Below, in pieces: positions 1 through 5,490 of a stretch of 10,796 bases of DNA; position 1 is the stretch's first letter, and the number at the start of each line of letters is the position of its first letter. The notes beneath the pieces were generated by a model that did no database searches, was not told where the DNA came from, and worked only from the letters and a program-made list of their open reading frames with translations. The stretch comes from UBA6022 sp036382575. GTDB lineage: Bacteria > Patescibacteriota > Saccharimonadia > Saccharimonadales > Saccharimonadaceae. Both the position numbers and the translations under genes were made by a program. The stretch spans positions 1 to 10,796 of the forward strand of contig DASVHL010000070.1 in NCBI GenBank assembly GCA_036382575.1, in the 5' to 3' direction.

Positions 1-171
1 GGGATTGACGAAGTGAAAAAAGCAGCCATTGAAAAGGCCGCTAAAAATGACGCCGAAAAACAACGTCAAACTGAAGCCGCCGAAAAAGAAGCTGCCGATG
101 AAAAGGCGTCCGCCCAACCGGCAAAAACAGACGAAAAGCAGCCTGAGCCCGCCAAAGAGGAGAAAAAGTAA
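1..171 (+). CDS. atpA: F1F0 ATP synthase subunit alpha, C-terminal tail (partial)
   Basis: This is the 3' end of a gene entering from the left edge, open from base 1 to a TAA at 169-171. The visible 56 residues are almost wholly Ala, Glu, Lys, Asp and Gln, and contain no recognisable folded domain. Identity as the alpha subunit is inferred from position: it ends 1 nt into atpG, which is followed by atpD, and alpha-gamma-beta-epsilon is the standard order. A canonical alpha subunit ends soon after its helical C-terminal domain, so this charged tail would be an extension beyond the usual end. A Shine-Dalgarno GAGGAG for the next gene (157-162) lies within these last codons. It could instead be a different protein inserted in the operon, but the similar tail on beta supports alpha. 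Confidence 0.7.
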   Translation, partial: GIDEVKKAAIEKAAKNDAEKQRQTEAAEKEAADEKASAQPAKTDEKQPEPAKEEKK

Positions 172-1037
172 TGCGTCGTCCTCTAGAGATCAAAGCAGAA
201 GAAGCCTCGGTTCGTTCCGTAGTTAGCTTGACGTCGGCACTAGAAACCCTTAGTAGTATGCAGATCGCCAAGACAAAAAATAAAGTACTGATTAGTAACC
301 AATTCTTTGATGAGGTTTGGAATATTTATAAACAAATTCGTGTCGACGTTTTGTTTAACTTTGGTCGCAAAGTCGATGAAAAACCGATTGATAAAGAGCT
401 GCTGATTTTGATTACCGCAAAAGGTGGATTGAGTGGAGATATTGATAACCGCCTGATTCGTAAAGTTGTTGAACATTACGACGAGACCAAGAATGATGTA
501 CTGGTGATCGGTCATCATGGGGCGTTGAAATTAAAGCAGTCGCACATTGATCACACCTACTATTTTGATCTGCCAGAACATGACTATGTGAACGTTGATC
601 CGTTGATGGATATTACTAGGAAATATGCCAAGAGTCGTATTTTTTATCAGCATTATATTTCACTTTCGCAGCAAGACATTAAAGACGCTGATCTGAGTGA
701 AGTGGTATCTACCAAGGGCCGTGTGGCCGACATGGCGACAGTCAGTGATGATATGGTATCCGAAAAGACTTATATCTTTGAGCCGAGCGCCTATGCCGTC
801 GCGGCTTATCTGGAGAATTCAATTTTACGTCTGACTATTTCACAGTTTATTTATGACAGTCGTCTCGCCCAAGTTGCCAGTCGTTTTAAAGCGATGTCTG
901 CTGCCAAAGAGCGTTCGATCACTAATGCTGGTGAATTACATACCGAATACAACCGCGCTAAGCGTAGCCAAGTCGATACCAGGTTGAAAGAGTCAATGGC
1001 AGGTCTCAAGAAACTACGAGCCGGAGGAGCAGAATGA
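171..1037 (+). CDS. atpG: F1F0 ATP synthase subunit gamma
   Basis: This encodes the central rotor shaft of the F1 sector, which couples proton flow through F0 to conformational change in the alpha3beta3 head on the cytoplasmic side of the membrane. The 288 residues match the usual bacterial length of about 285-300. Gamma-like features are the N-terminal helix (residues 1-40, with the 'ALETLSSMQIAKTKNKV' part of the coiled coil), the Rossmann-like core strand LILITAKGGLSGDIDN near residues 78-93 (family form: GLCGxxN), and the C-terminal helix RFKAMSAAKERSITNAGEL (family form: RMxAMxxAxxNAxxL). The final 25 residues form the end of the shaft helix. The start ATG overlaps the previous stop (TAATG) with GAGGAG 8 nt upstream, which supports this start and translational coupling. 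The gene ends in TGA overlapping the atpD start (ATGA). Family assignment is secure; sequence divergence is high. Confidence 0.93.
   Translation: MRRPLEIKAEEASVRSVVSLTSALETLSSMQIAKTKNKVLISNQFFDEVWNIYKQIRVDVLFNFGRKVDEKPIDKELLILITAKGGLSGDIDNRLIRKVVEHYDETKNDVLVIGHHGALKLKQSHIDHTYYFDLPEHDYVNVDPLMDITRKYAKSRIFYQHYISLSQQDIKDADLSEVVSTKGRVADMATVSDDMVSEKTYIFEPSAYAVAAYLENSILRLTISQFIYDSRLAQVASRFKAMSAAKERSITNAGELHTEYNRAKRSQVDTRLKESMAGLKKLRAGGAE
1023..1029 (+). promoter_or_regulatory. Shine-Dalgarno of atpD
   Basis: GGAGGAG is a near-perfect anti-16S match inside the end of atpG. It sits 4 nt before the ATG at 1034 and 7 nt before a second, in-frame ATG at 1037. The spacing favours the second ATG, which would make the protein one residue shorter. 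Either start preserves the tight overlap with the atpG stop. Confidence 0.75.
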
Positions 1038-2509
1038 TGAACGAGCAAACAGTTTATAAAAAAGGTGTTGTGCGCACTTTGAAAGGTCTGGTTATTAAGG
1101 TCCAGTTCGATGAAGGTATGCCAGACCTGAACGAAATGCTCTACGTTGATAATGACAAAAAATCACCACTTTTGGTCAGTGCCTTGGCGCACGGTGACAT
1201 GGTTATTTGTTTGAACATCGGTGGTGATTACAGTATTCAAAAAGGCGAATCAGTGACACGAAGTGGCCGTAGTCTTGAGATTCCGGTTGGCGAAGAAATG
1301 ATTGGCCGTGTTTGGGACGCCATGGGCCGACCAATTGACGGTAAGCCACAACTGGATCAAGCTGTCCTCGATAAAATGATCAAGCGCCCTATTTTCTCAC
1401 CATCATTCCAGGAAAGTAGCCTTGAGAACCGGTCCGATGAAGTCCTTGAAACGGGTCTGAAGGTCCTGGATTTCTTTACTCCATTCGTCAAAGGCCGCAA
1501 GATTGGTATTGTCGGTGGTGCCGGTGTAGGCAAGACGGTGCTGACGATGGAAATCATTAATAACGTCGCCGAAGGTTCGGGTGCGATCAGTATGTTCGCC
1601 GGTATTGGTGAGCGTATTCGCGAAGGTCATGAACTCTACAAAACACTGGGCGATAATGACCTGCTGAAAACAACCGCCATGTTCTTTGGTCAAATGAATG
1701 AAAATCCAGTCCAGCGTAGCTTGATCGGCCTAAGTGCGATTACCCTTGCTGAGTATTTCCGTGATGATCTGAAAAAAGACGTGCTACTATTTGCCGACAA
1801 TATGTATCGCTATATTCAGGCTAAAAACGAAGTCTCGACTATTATCGACCAAACACCGGCAGAAGGTGGCTATCAGCCAACGGTTTTCTCGGATATTAAA
1901 ACGTTCCAAGACCGTCTAACGACGAATGCGAACGGTTCGATTACCGCCCTGCAGACGATTTATGTGCCGGCCGATGACCTTTCTGATCCGGCCGTGCAGA
2001 TGATTCAACACGAACTAGACTCGACCATCGTACTCTCGCGTGCGGTGGCCGCTCAGGGTATTCGTCCAGCGGTTGATATCCTCGCTTCAAAGTCGAGTTT
2101 GCTGACACCAGAAGTTGTTGGTGAGCGTCACTATGAACTAGCGACTCGGGCAACGGCAGTGCTTCAGAAATACGAATCGCTCAAGGGTATTATCGCCATT
2201 ATTGGTGAATCTGAACTGTCATCCGAGGATCGTGATGACTACAACAAGGCCAAAGAATTAATCGAATTCTTTAAACAGCGCTTTAATGTCATGGAAAAAG
2301 TGACCGGCGTGCCCGGTGAACACATGACCCGTGAACAAACACTTGATGGTGTCGAGGCGATTATTGGAAAGGTTGAGAAAGACGAGGCAAGTGACGCCAA
2401 GTCTGAGGCGCCAGCTGAGAATGTTCCAATAGAACCACCAAGTGATACTGAGCTGGCCGCAGCAGATACTCCACCTGTAGCCACCGAAACTAAACCGGAG
2501 GAAAAGTAA
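1034..2509 (+). CDS. atpD: F1F0 ATP synthase subunit beta (catalytic)
   Basis: This is the catalytic subunit of F1, which synthesises or hydrolyses ATP at the alpha/beta interface. In the 491 residues the N-terminal beta-barrel spans about 1-85. The Walker A loop GGAGVGKT is at 161-168, the catalytic Glu/Arg motif GERIREG at 192-198 (Glu193, Arg194), and Walker B LLFADNMYRY at 251-260 (Asp255, Arg259). VPADDLSDPA follows at 311-320. The DELSEED lever appears as a variant, SELSSED, at 393-399. GERxREG and the Walker A form separate it from alpha. Two aromatic residues that normally contact adenine are replaced: Tyr of GIYPAVDPL by Arg344, and Phe of EVFTG by Val423. About 45 C-terminal residues (447-491) are an acidic Ala/Pro/Glu-rich extension absent from typical 460-480-residue beta subunits. 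It overlaps atpG by 4 nt and atpC by 1 nt. The assignment is firm; the functional effect of the substitutions is unknown. Confidence 0.97.
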   Translation: MMNEQTVYKKGVVRTLKGLVIKVQFDEGMPDLNEMLYVDNDKKSPLLVSALAHGDMVICLNIGGDYSIQKGESVTRSGRSLEIPVGEEMIGRVWDAMGRPIDGKPQLDQAVLDKMIKRPIFSPSFQESSLENRSDEVLETGLKVLDFFTPFVKGRKIGIVGGAGVGKTVLTMEIINNVAEGSGAISMFAGIGERIREGHELYKTLGDNDLLKTTAMFFGQMNENPVQRSLIGLSAITLAEYFRDDLKKDVLLFADNMYRYIQAKNEVSTIIDQTPAEGGYQPTVFSDIKTFQDRLTTNANGSITALQTIYVPADDLSDPAVQMIQHELDSTIVLSRAVAAQGIRPAVDILASKSSLLTPEVVGERHYELATRATAVLQKYESLKGIIAIIGESELSSEDRDDYNKAKELIEFFKQRFNVMEKVTGVPGEHMTREQTLDGVEAIIGKVEKDEASDAKSEAPAENVPIEPPSDTELAAADTPPVATETKPEEK

Positions 2510-2820
2510 TGGCTGAAAATACAGTAACTCCTGACGCAGCCGCTCCAGAGCAGACTGCGAAACCACACGGCGGCAAGCCAACGATCGCTATTAAAGTCTA
2601 TGCGCCGTTCAAGGTCTATTACGAAGGCAATGGCTATAGTGTGAGTGCCGTCAACGAAACAGGTCCATTTGATGTGCTGCCGGGTCATCATAACTTTCTT
2701 TGTATGCTTTCACCCTGCAACTTGGTTATTCAGACGCCTGATGGTCAGAAAGATATCAAGATAACTCGCGCACTAATGCATGTTAAAGCTGACAGTGTCG
2801 TTGTCTTTATGGACGTTTAA
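2509..2820 (+). CDS. atpC: F1F0 ATP synthase subunit epsilon, beta-sandwich domain only
   Basis: Epsilon joins gamma to the c-ring, and in many bacteria its C-terminal helices inhibit ATP hydrolysis. Here 103 residues comprise an Ala/Pro/Thr-rich N-terminal extension (about 1-24) and one beta-rich domain (25-103). That domain carries the family signature GPFDVLPGHHNFL at 52-64 (usual form: GxFGILPGHAPLL), preceded by VYYEGNGYSVSAVNE, which matches the canonical 'vVYEGEvdSVtaPg' strands. Typical epsilon is about 130-140 residues; this protein stops right after the last beta strand (SVVVFMDV), so the helical hairpin is missing. The start overlaps the atpD stop (TAATG), with GGAGGA at 2497-2502, 6 nt upstream. 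Its place after atpD fits epsilon. The next gene lies on the opposite strand, with its stop 3 nt away. Confidence 0.88.
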   Translation: MAENTVTPDAAAPEQTAKPHGGKPTIAIKVYAPFKVYYEGNGYSVSAVNETGPFDVLPGHHNFLCMLSPCNLVIQTPDGQKDIKITRALMHVKADSVVVFMDV

Positions 2821-2823
2821 TTA

Positions 2824-3849
2824 TTAGCCAGTAACAAAGTAGTCAAATGCGAAGACTTGGTTAGCTGGAGCGGGGTTGTTAGTGCAAATACTAAAGCCGC
2901 TATTGTTGCGGTCGACGTAGTATTGTGTCTGTCCAGCGGCGGCACCAACTGGGCTAACGATAACGTGTGGTTGGCCAGGGAACGCTTGTTGGAAATTAAT
3001 TCGGGCAAAACAGCCAGCCGATGGGTTACTACCGGTGTTGATATTGATCGTGCCGTTGGTATCTGAACCGTTGACTGAGGCTGATCCTCCGTTGCCTAAT
3101 ACGCTAGCGTTAATAGTGCGGCTTGGTGATGGGCCAGTAAAGCTAAGGTGATTTGGAATTTGCAGGATAGCGTTACCGCTCATAACCAGTTTTGATGTCG
3201 TAATTTGTGAGGCGGTCATTGCGCCGCTGAATGATGCTGCGCCTGAGACATTTAGGTCGCGGAGTGTCGTACTCCCTTGAACGGCGGTATTGGTTGCAAC
3301 TTGCAGGTCGTTGATTTGGGTCGCACCAAGGTTAGCTGCGCCCGAAATGGTCAGGCTCGGTCCCTGGATGCTCCCACCGGATTGGAAGTTGCCTGCCACG
3401 TTCAGATTGCCGCGCATCAGAGTTTGACCAGCAATAATTGCATTACCTTGAATCGTGAGCGTCTGTGAAGCACCCCCAACTGATGCATCGGTATTGGCTA
3501 GCTGCTTCAGGGCATCTGCTGTCAGTCCTTGCGACGCGATATCTGGTGTTGGTGCGGTTTTGGTAGCATTGAGGTAATTGACCGCAGCAATTGCGCCAGC
3601 CACAACAATCAGCAAGATAAAGATCAGCAGATACAGGTTTACCTTGCGAAATAATTGTTTGATTGGTGAGAGTTTTTTAACTGTTGGATCAGCCGCTACG
3701 GTACTGGTACTAGCAGCCGCAGCTGTTTGTGCAGCTTGATCTTCTTCCAGATCATCGGGGGTACGACTAAGTGCGTCAGCAGGAGCTTGCGACGATTGAT
3801 CTTGCGGCTGGCTTTCGGTGCCCGAAGAAGTGTTTTTTTCTGGTTCCAT
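2824..3849 (-). CDS. Single-pass membrane protein with beta-solenoid-like ectodomain
   Basis: This is a 341-residue protein of unknown function with type II topology. Residues 1-58 are an acidic Ser/Gln/Ala/Asp-rich cytoplasmic tail. A short basic stretch (KKLSPIKQLFRKV) then precedes one membrane helix at about 72-92. The external part has a short linker (93-127), then about 100 residues (128-232) of repeated 'LxVxGxAxxxGxxx' units, such as LTIQGNAIIAG, LNVAGNFQSGG, LTISGAANLG and LNVSGAASFSG. These resemble a right-handed beta-helix or trimeric stalk, as in bactofilin-like or fibre proteins. A C-terminal globular domain (about 262-341) has two cysteines, Cys280 and Cys322, and an aromatic end. 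Tandem stop codons lie at 2824-2826 and 2821-2823. The ATG at 3849 has no Shine-Dalgarno, and I see no convincing promoter. The gene converges on atpC with 3 nt between stops. Surface stalk or adhesin is inference only. Confidence 0.85.
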   Translation of the reverse strand: MEPEKNTSSGTESQPQDQSSQAPADALSRTPDDLEEDQAAQTAAAASTSTVAADPTVKKLSPIKQLFRKVNLYLLIFILLIVVAGAIAAVNYLNATKTAPTPDIASQGLTADALKQLANTDASVGGASQTLTIQGNAIIAGQTLMRGNLNVAGNFQSGGSIQGPSLTISGAANLGATQINDLQVATNTAVQGSTTLRDLNVSGAASFSGAMTASQITTSKLVMSGNAILQIPNHLSFTGPSPSRTINASVLGNGGSASVNGSDTNGTININTGSNPSAGCFARINFQQAFPGQPHVIVSPVGAAAGQTQYYVDRNNSGFSICTNNPAPANQVFAFDYFVTG

Positions 3850-3880
3850 TGTTTTGTCTATGTTGTGGTTATGGTTACGT

Positions 3881-3912
3881 CTAGCGTACTACACTTGACG
3901 CCTTGACGCTAG
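3881..3912. repeat. Inverted repeat enclosing a tandem CTTGACGC repeat
   Basis: The space between the divergent genes at 3849 (minus) and 3958 (plus) holds a perfect 7 bp inverted repeat, CTAGCGT (3881-3887) and ACGCTAG (3906-3912). Within it and overlapping its right arm are two perfect adjacent copies of CTTGACGC (3894-3901 and 3902-3909). TTGACG resembles a -35 box but lies too far from the -10 at 3945 to serve as one. The arrangement suits a regulator-binding site shared by the divergent genes, but nothing proves this. Confidence 0.4.
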
Positions 3913-3944
3913 TTGTATTTCTGTTAGCGATCAATGATAATACA

Positions 3945-3950
3945 TACAAT
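3945..3950 (+). promoter_or_regulatory. -10 element, probably for a leaderless transcript
   Basis: TACAAT ends 7 nt before the ATG at 3958, so transcription starting 6-8 nt after the hexamer would begin at or next to that ATG. No -35 of good quality lies at the usual distance; TGTTAG (3922-3927) has the right 17 nt spacer but a poor match. An alternative GATAAT sits at 3936-3941, with TTGTAT (3913-3918) 17 nt upstream, and would give a leader of about 10 nt. Both place the ATG at 3934 upstream of the transcript. Confidence 0.5.
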
Positions 3951-3957
3951 AAGGCTT

Positions 3958-4698
3958 ATGCAAAAACTGAGATTTGGGCAATTCGTACAATTGATACTGC
4001 TAGCGGTGGTGATTATTAGTGGCGGCGCTAGTACAATGGCCGCAGCGCTCTCTAGTTCAAACAGTTATCAGGTAACTGAAACGGAATTTGGGGCGAGCTC
4101 TTCACTCGAGAATTGTTCAGGTCAATACTGTGCCCAGACATCGATTGGCGACATGACGGCTGGCAATGCTTCCAGTAGTACGTACAAAACGAAGTTCGGT
4201 ACTATTACGAACAGTGAGCCACTCCTAGAAGTAATTGTCGATCCGGGTGTATCAGATCTCGGGATTCTAACAGCTGAACAGACGGCGAGTAAGACGACAA
4301 TTGTACGAATCCGCAACTATCTAAGTGGTGGGTATACGTTGCAAATCGTTGGTGATCCTCCGAAATACGGTGGTCATGCACTAGCGACACCAACTTCGCC
4401 AACTGCTTCAGTTACTGGTACCGAGCAGTTTGCAATTAACGCTGCCGACAACAGCACGCCAAATGTGGGCGCCGCTCCGGTACAGGTGCCATCTGGTCAA
4501 ATTAGTTTTGGTGTCGTGAATGATGATTACCTTACGCCAAATTTGTTCAAATATGTTAGTGGCAGTACCGTTGCGCATAGTACTAGTGAATCAGGCCGGA
4601 CGGATTATACAATTAGTATGATTGTGAATATTTCAAACAAAACACCAGCAGGTCACTATTCGGGTGACTTTGCGGCGATTGTTATTCCGGTTTATTAA
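3958..4698 (+). CDS. Secreted surface protein with C-terminal domain shared across the locus
   Basis: This is a 246-residue exported protein of unrecognised family. The signal peptide is residues 1 to about 31: MQKLR, a hydrophobic core LILLAVVIIS, then an Ala-rich cleavage region. A short region with Cys53 and Cys58 follows, then a domain from about 90 to the end. That domain shares an order of motifs with the proteins at 5491 and 7321: LGILTAEQ, a Gly-Tyr strand, TGTEQFAIN (154-162), FKYVSG and the closing TPAGHYSG strand ending in VIPVY. There is no second membrane helix, LPXTG or lipobox, so attachment may depend on partner proteins. I chose the ATG at 3958 because an upstream in-frame ATG at 3934 lies before the likely -10 (3945-3950) and would add a polar stretch ahead of the signal peptide. 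Its stop overlaps the stop of the opposing minus-strand gene. Confidence 0.85.
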   Translation: MQKLRFGQFVQLILLAVVIISGGASTMAAALSSSNSYQVTETEFGASSSLENCSGQYCAQTSIGDMTAGNASSSTYKTKFGTITNSEPLLEVIVDPGVSDLGILTAEQTASKTTIVRIRNYLSGGYTLQIVGDPPKYGGHALATPTSPTASVTGTEQFAINAADNSTPNVGAAPVQVPSGQISFGVVNDDYLTPNLFKYVSGSTVAHSTSESGRTDYTISMIVNISNKTPAGHYSGDFAAIVIPVY

Positions 4699-5282
4699 AA
4701 CTTTGTAAGTTGAAACAATGGATAGTCGAGAGCGACATTCGCAAGTTCGAGAGCTTTGTCGACAGTGTTAGTTTCAGGCGATGTTCCGATACCGTAGCTA
4801 ACGATAATCCAACGACGACCTTCGAGTATATTGAGTTGACCACGGAGTGGGTTAAAGTACGCACTATCGCCAATGCCTTCGACATTCTCAACAGTATCGT
4901 TTGCGCGGCTAGCAGCAAAATCTTTCTTATTTTTTAGTACACCGGCACCATTAATCCCCGAGCGAACGGCAATTGCGGCAACAATCATCAGCTCTTTTAC
5001 TTCGTTACTGTCGGTGTAGCTACATTTACTAATAGCAATGTCGCCAGATATGGCTGCGCCTTTGGTATCGACACTGATAACTTTTTCACCAAGCAAGTCC
5101 TGTGCTTTAGATGGGGTGAGCATATCGCAGGCATTAGTTGGCTTATAAACAACGTGCGGCATGGTGTTATATACAAACAAAGTAATGAGACCAGCAACAA
5201 TAAGAGCTAGCACTACGCCAATAACCGTCTCTCGTTTATGTTCCAAGATGTATGTTTTTGCGGTTTGAATTGAGTTTTTCAT
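4695..5282 (-). CDS. Membrane-anchored DUF3558-like exported protein
   Basis: This is a 195-residue protein with a basic N-terminus, one hydrophobic helix at about 19-39 and an external domain. The domain begins ACDMLTPSKAQDLLG (51-65) and continues with Cys87 in SKCSYTD, GIGDSAYF (136-143) and a strand with the stretch LNILEGRRWIIVSYG (150-164). This order (Cys-x-x-Leu-Thr near the start, LLG, a second Cys, then GIGDxA) resembles DUF3558-type exported proteins of Actinobacteria, though those are usually lipoproteins and this one has an uncleaved-looking anchor and no lipobox. Cys52 and Cys87 could form a disulfide. I chose the ATG at 5282; an upstream in-frame TTG at 5342 would add 20 residues but lies ahead of the likely -10. 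The gene converges on the secreted-protein gene, sharing bases of the stop codons. Function is unknown. Confidence 0.82.
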   Translation of the reverse strand: MKNSIQTAKTYILEHKRETVIGVVLALIVAGLITLFVYNTMPHVVYKPTNACDMLTPSKAQDLLGEKVISVDTKGAAISGDIAISKCSYTDSNEVKELMIVAAIAVRSGINGAGVLKNKKDFAASRANDTVENVEGIGDSAYFNPLRGQLNILEGRRWIIVSYGIGTSPETNTVDKALELANVALDYPLFQLTKF

Positions 5283-5288
5283 AATATG

Positions 5289-5294
5289 ATTATC
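5289..5294 (-). promoter_or_regulatory. -10 element, probably leaderless, for the DUF3558-like gene
   Basis: On the minus strand GATAAT (5294 down to 5289) ends 6 nt before the ATG at 5282. An overlapping alternative, TATACT, lies at 5300-5295. No Shine-Dalgarno is present between these and the ATG. The geometry matches that at 3945 and 7309. Confidence 0.4.
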
Positions 5295-5357
5295 AGTATA
5301 ACAGTAATATCCAAAGTTAATGAGGCTGTTAATGTAATGCAAGACATTGTCGTCGGG

Positions 5358-5366
5358 TGTGGATAA
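5358..5366 (-). promoter_or_regulatory. Consensus DnaA box
   Basis: The plus-strand bases TGTGGATAA are the exact complement of the consensus DnaA box TTATCCACA. The site lies between the divergent genes at 5282 (minus) and 5491 (plus), about 35 bp before the -35 of the latter. It is a single box, not a cluster. An identical 12-mer in opposite orientation lies at 10503-10514. A DnaA role in regulation is inference. Confidence 0.4.
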
Positions 5367-5400
5367 ACTGTGTAATACTCACAATGTTGTTAAAAAGCTA

Positions 5401-5430
5401 TTGCATAACCCATAGTACTAATGGTAAAAT
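5401..5430 (+). promoter_or_regulatory. Sigma-70-type promoter of the 568-residue surface protein gene
   Basis: TTGCAT (5401-5406) and TAAAAT (5425-5430) are separated by 18 bp. This puts the transcript start near 5437 and gives a leader of about 54 nt. The leader contains the Shine-Dalgarno AAGGA (5476-5480), 10 nt before the ATG at 5491. Confidence 0.6.
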
Positions 5431-5490
5431 TCGCCTGTACACCTTATAAAAAGGCTAAATATCAAAACAAAAAGCAAGGAATATACAAAC

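Noticed and set aside
2239..2691. Open frame of 150 codons on the minus strand across the atpD/atpC junction
   Set aside because: It is wholly opposite well-supported genes, and its translation is low-complexity and Ser/Val/Cys-rich with no domain, so it is a shadow of the sense frames.
3903..3950. TTGACG as the -35 for the gene at 3958 (and TTGACG 7278 for the gene at 7321)
   Set aside because: The spacers to the -10 candidates are 25-36 bp, well beyond the 16-18 bp a sigma-70-type promoter needs. The 27 bp spacing to GATAAT also fails.
3934..3957. Upstream ATG as start of the secreted protein at 3958
   Set aside because: It precedes or overlaps the likely -10 hexamers (3936-3941 and 3945-3950), has no Shine-Dalgarno, and would put a polar stretch in front of an otherwise normal signal peptide.
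5283..5342. TTG start adding 20 residues to the DUF3558-like protein
   Set aside because: It is a weak start codon without a Shine-Dalgarno, and the added segment lies across the probable promoter of the ATG at 5282.
5358..5366. Replication origin suggested by a perfect DnaA box
   Set aside because: Only one box is present here and one 5 kb away. There is no cluster, no strongly AT-rich unwinding element and no dnaA or dnaN gene.
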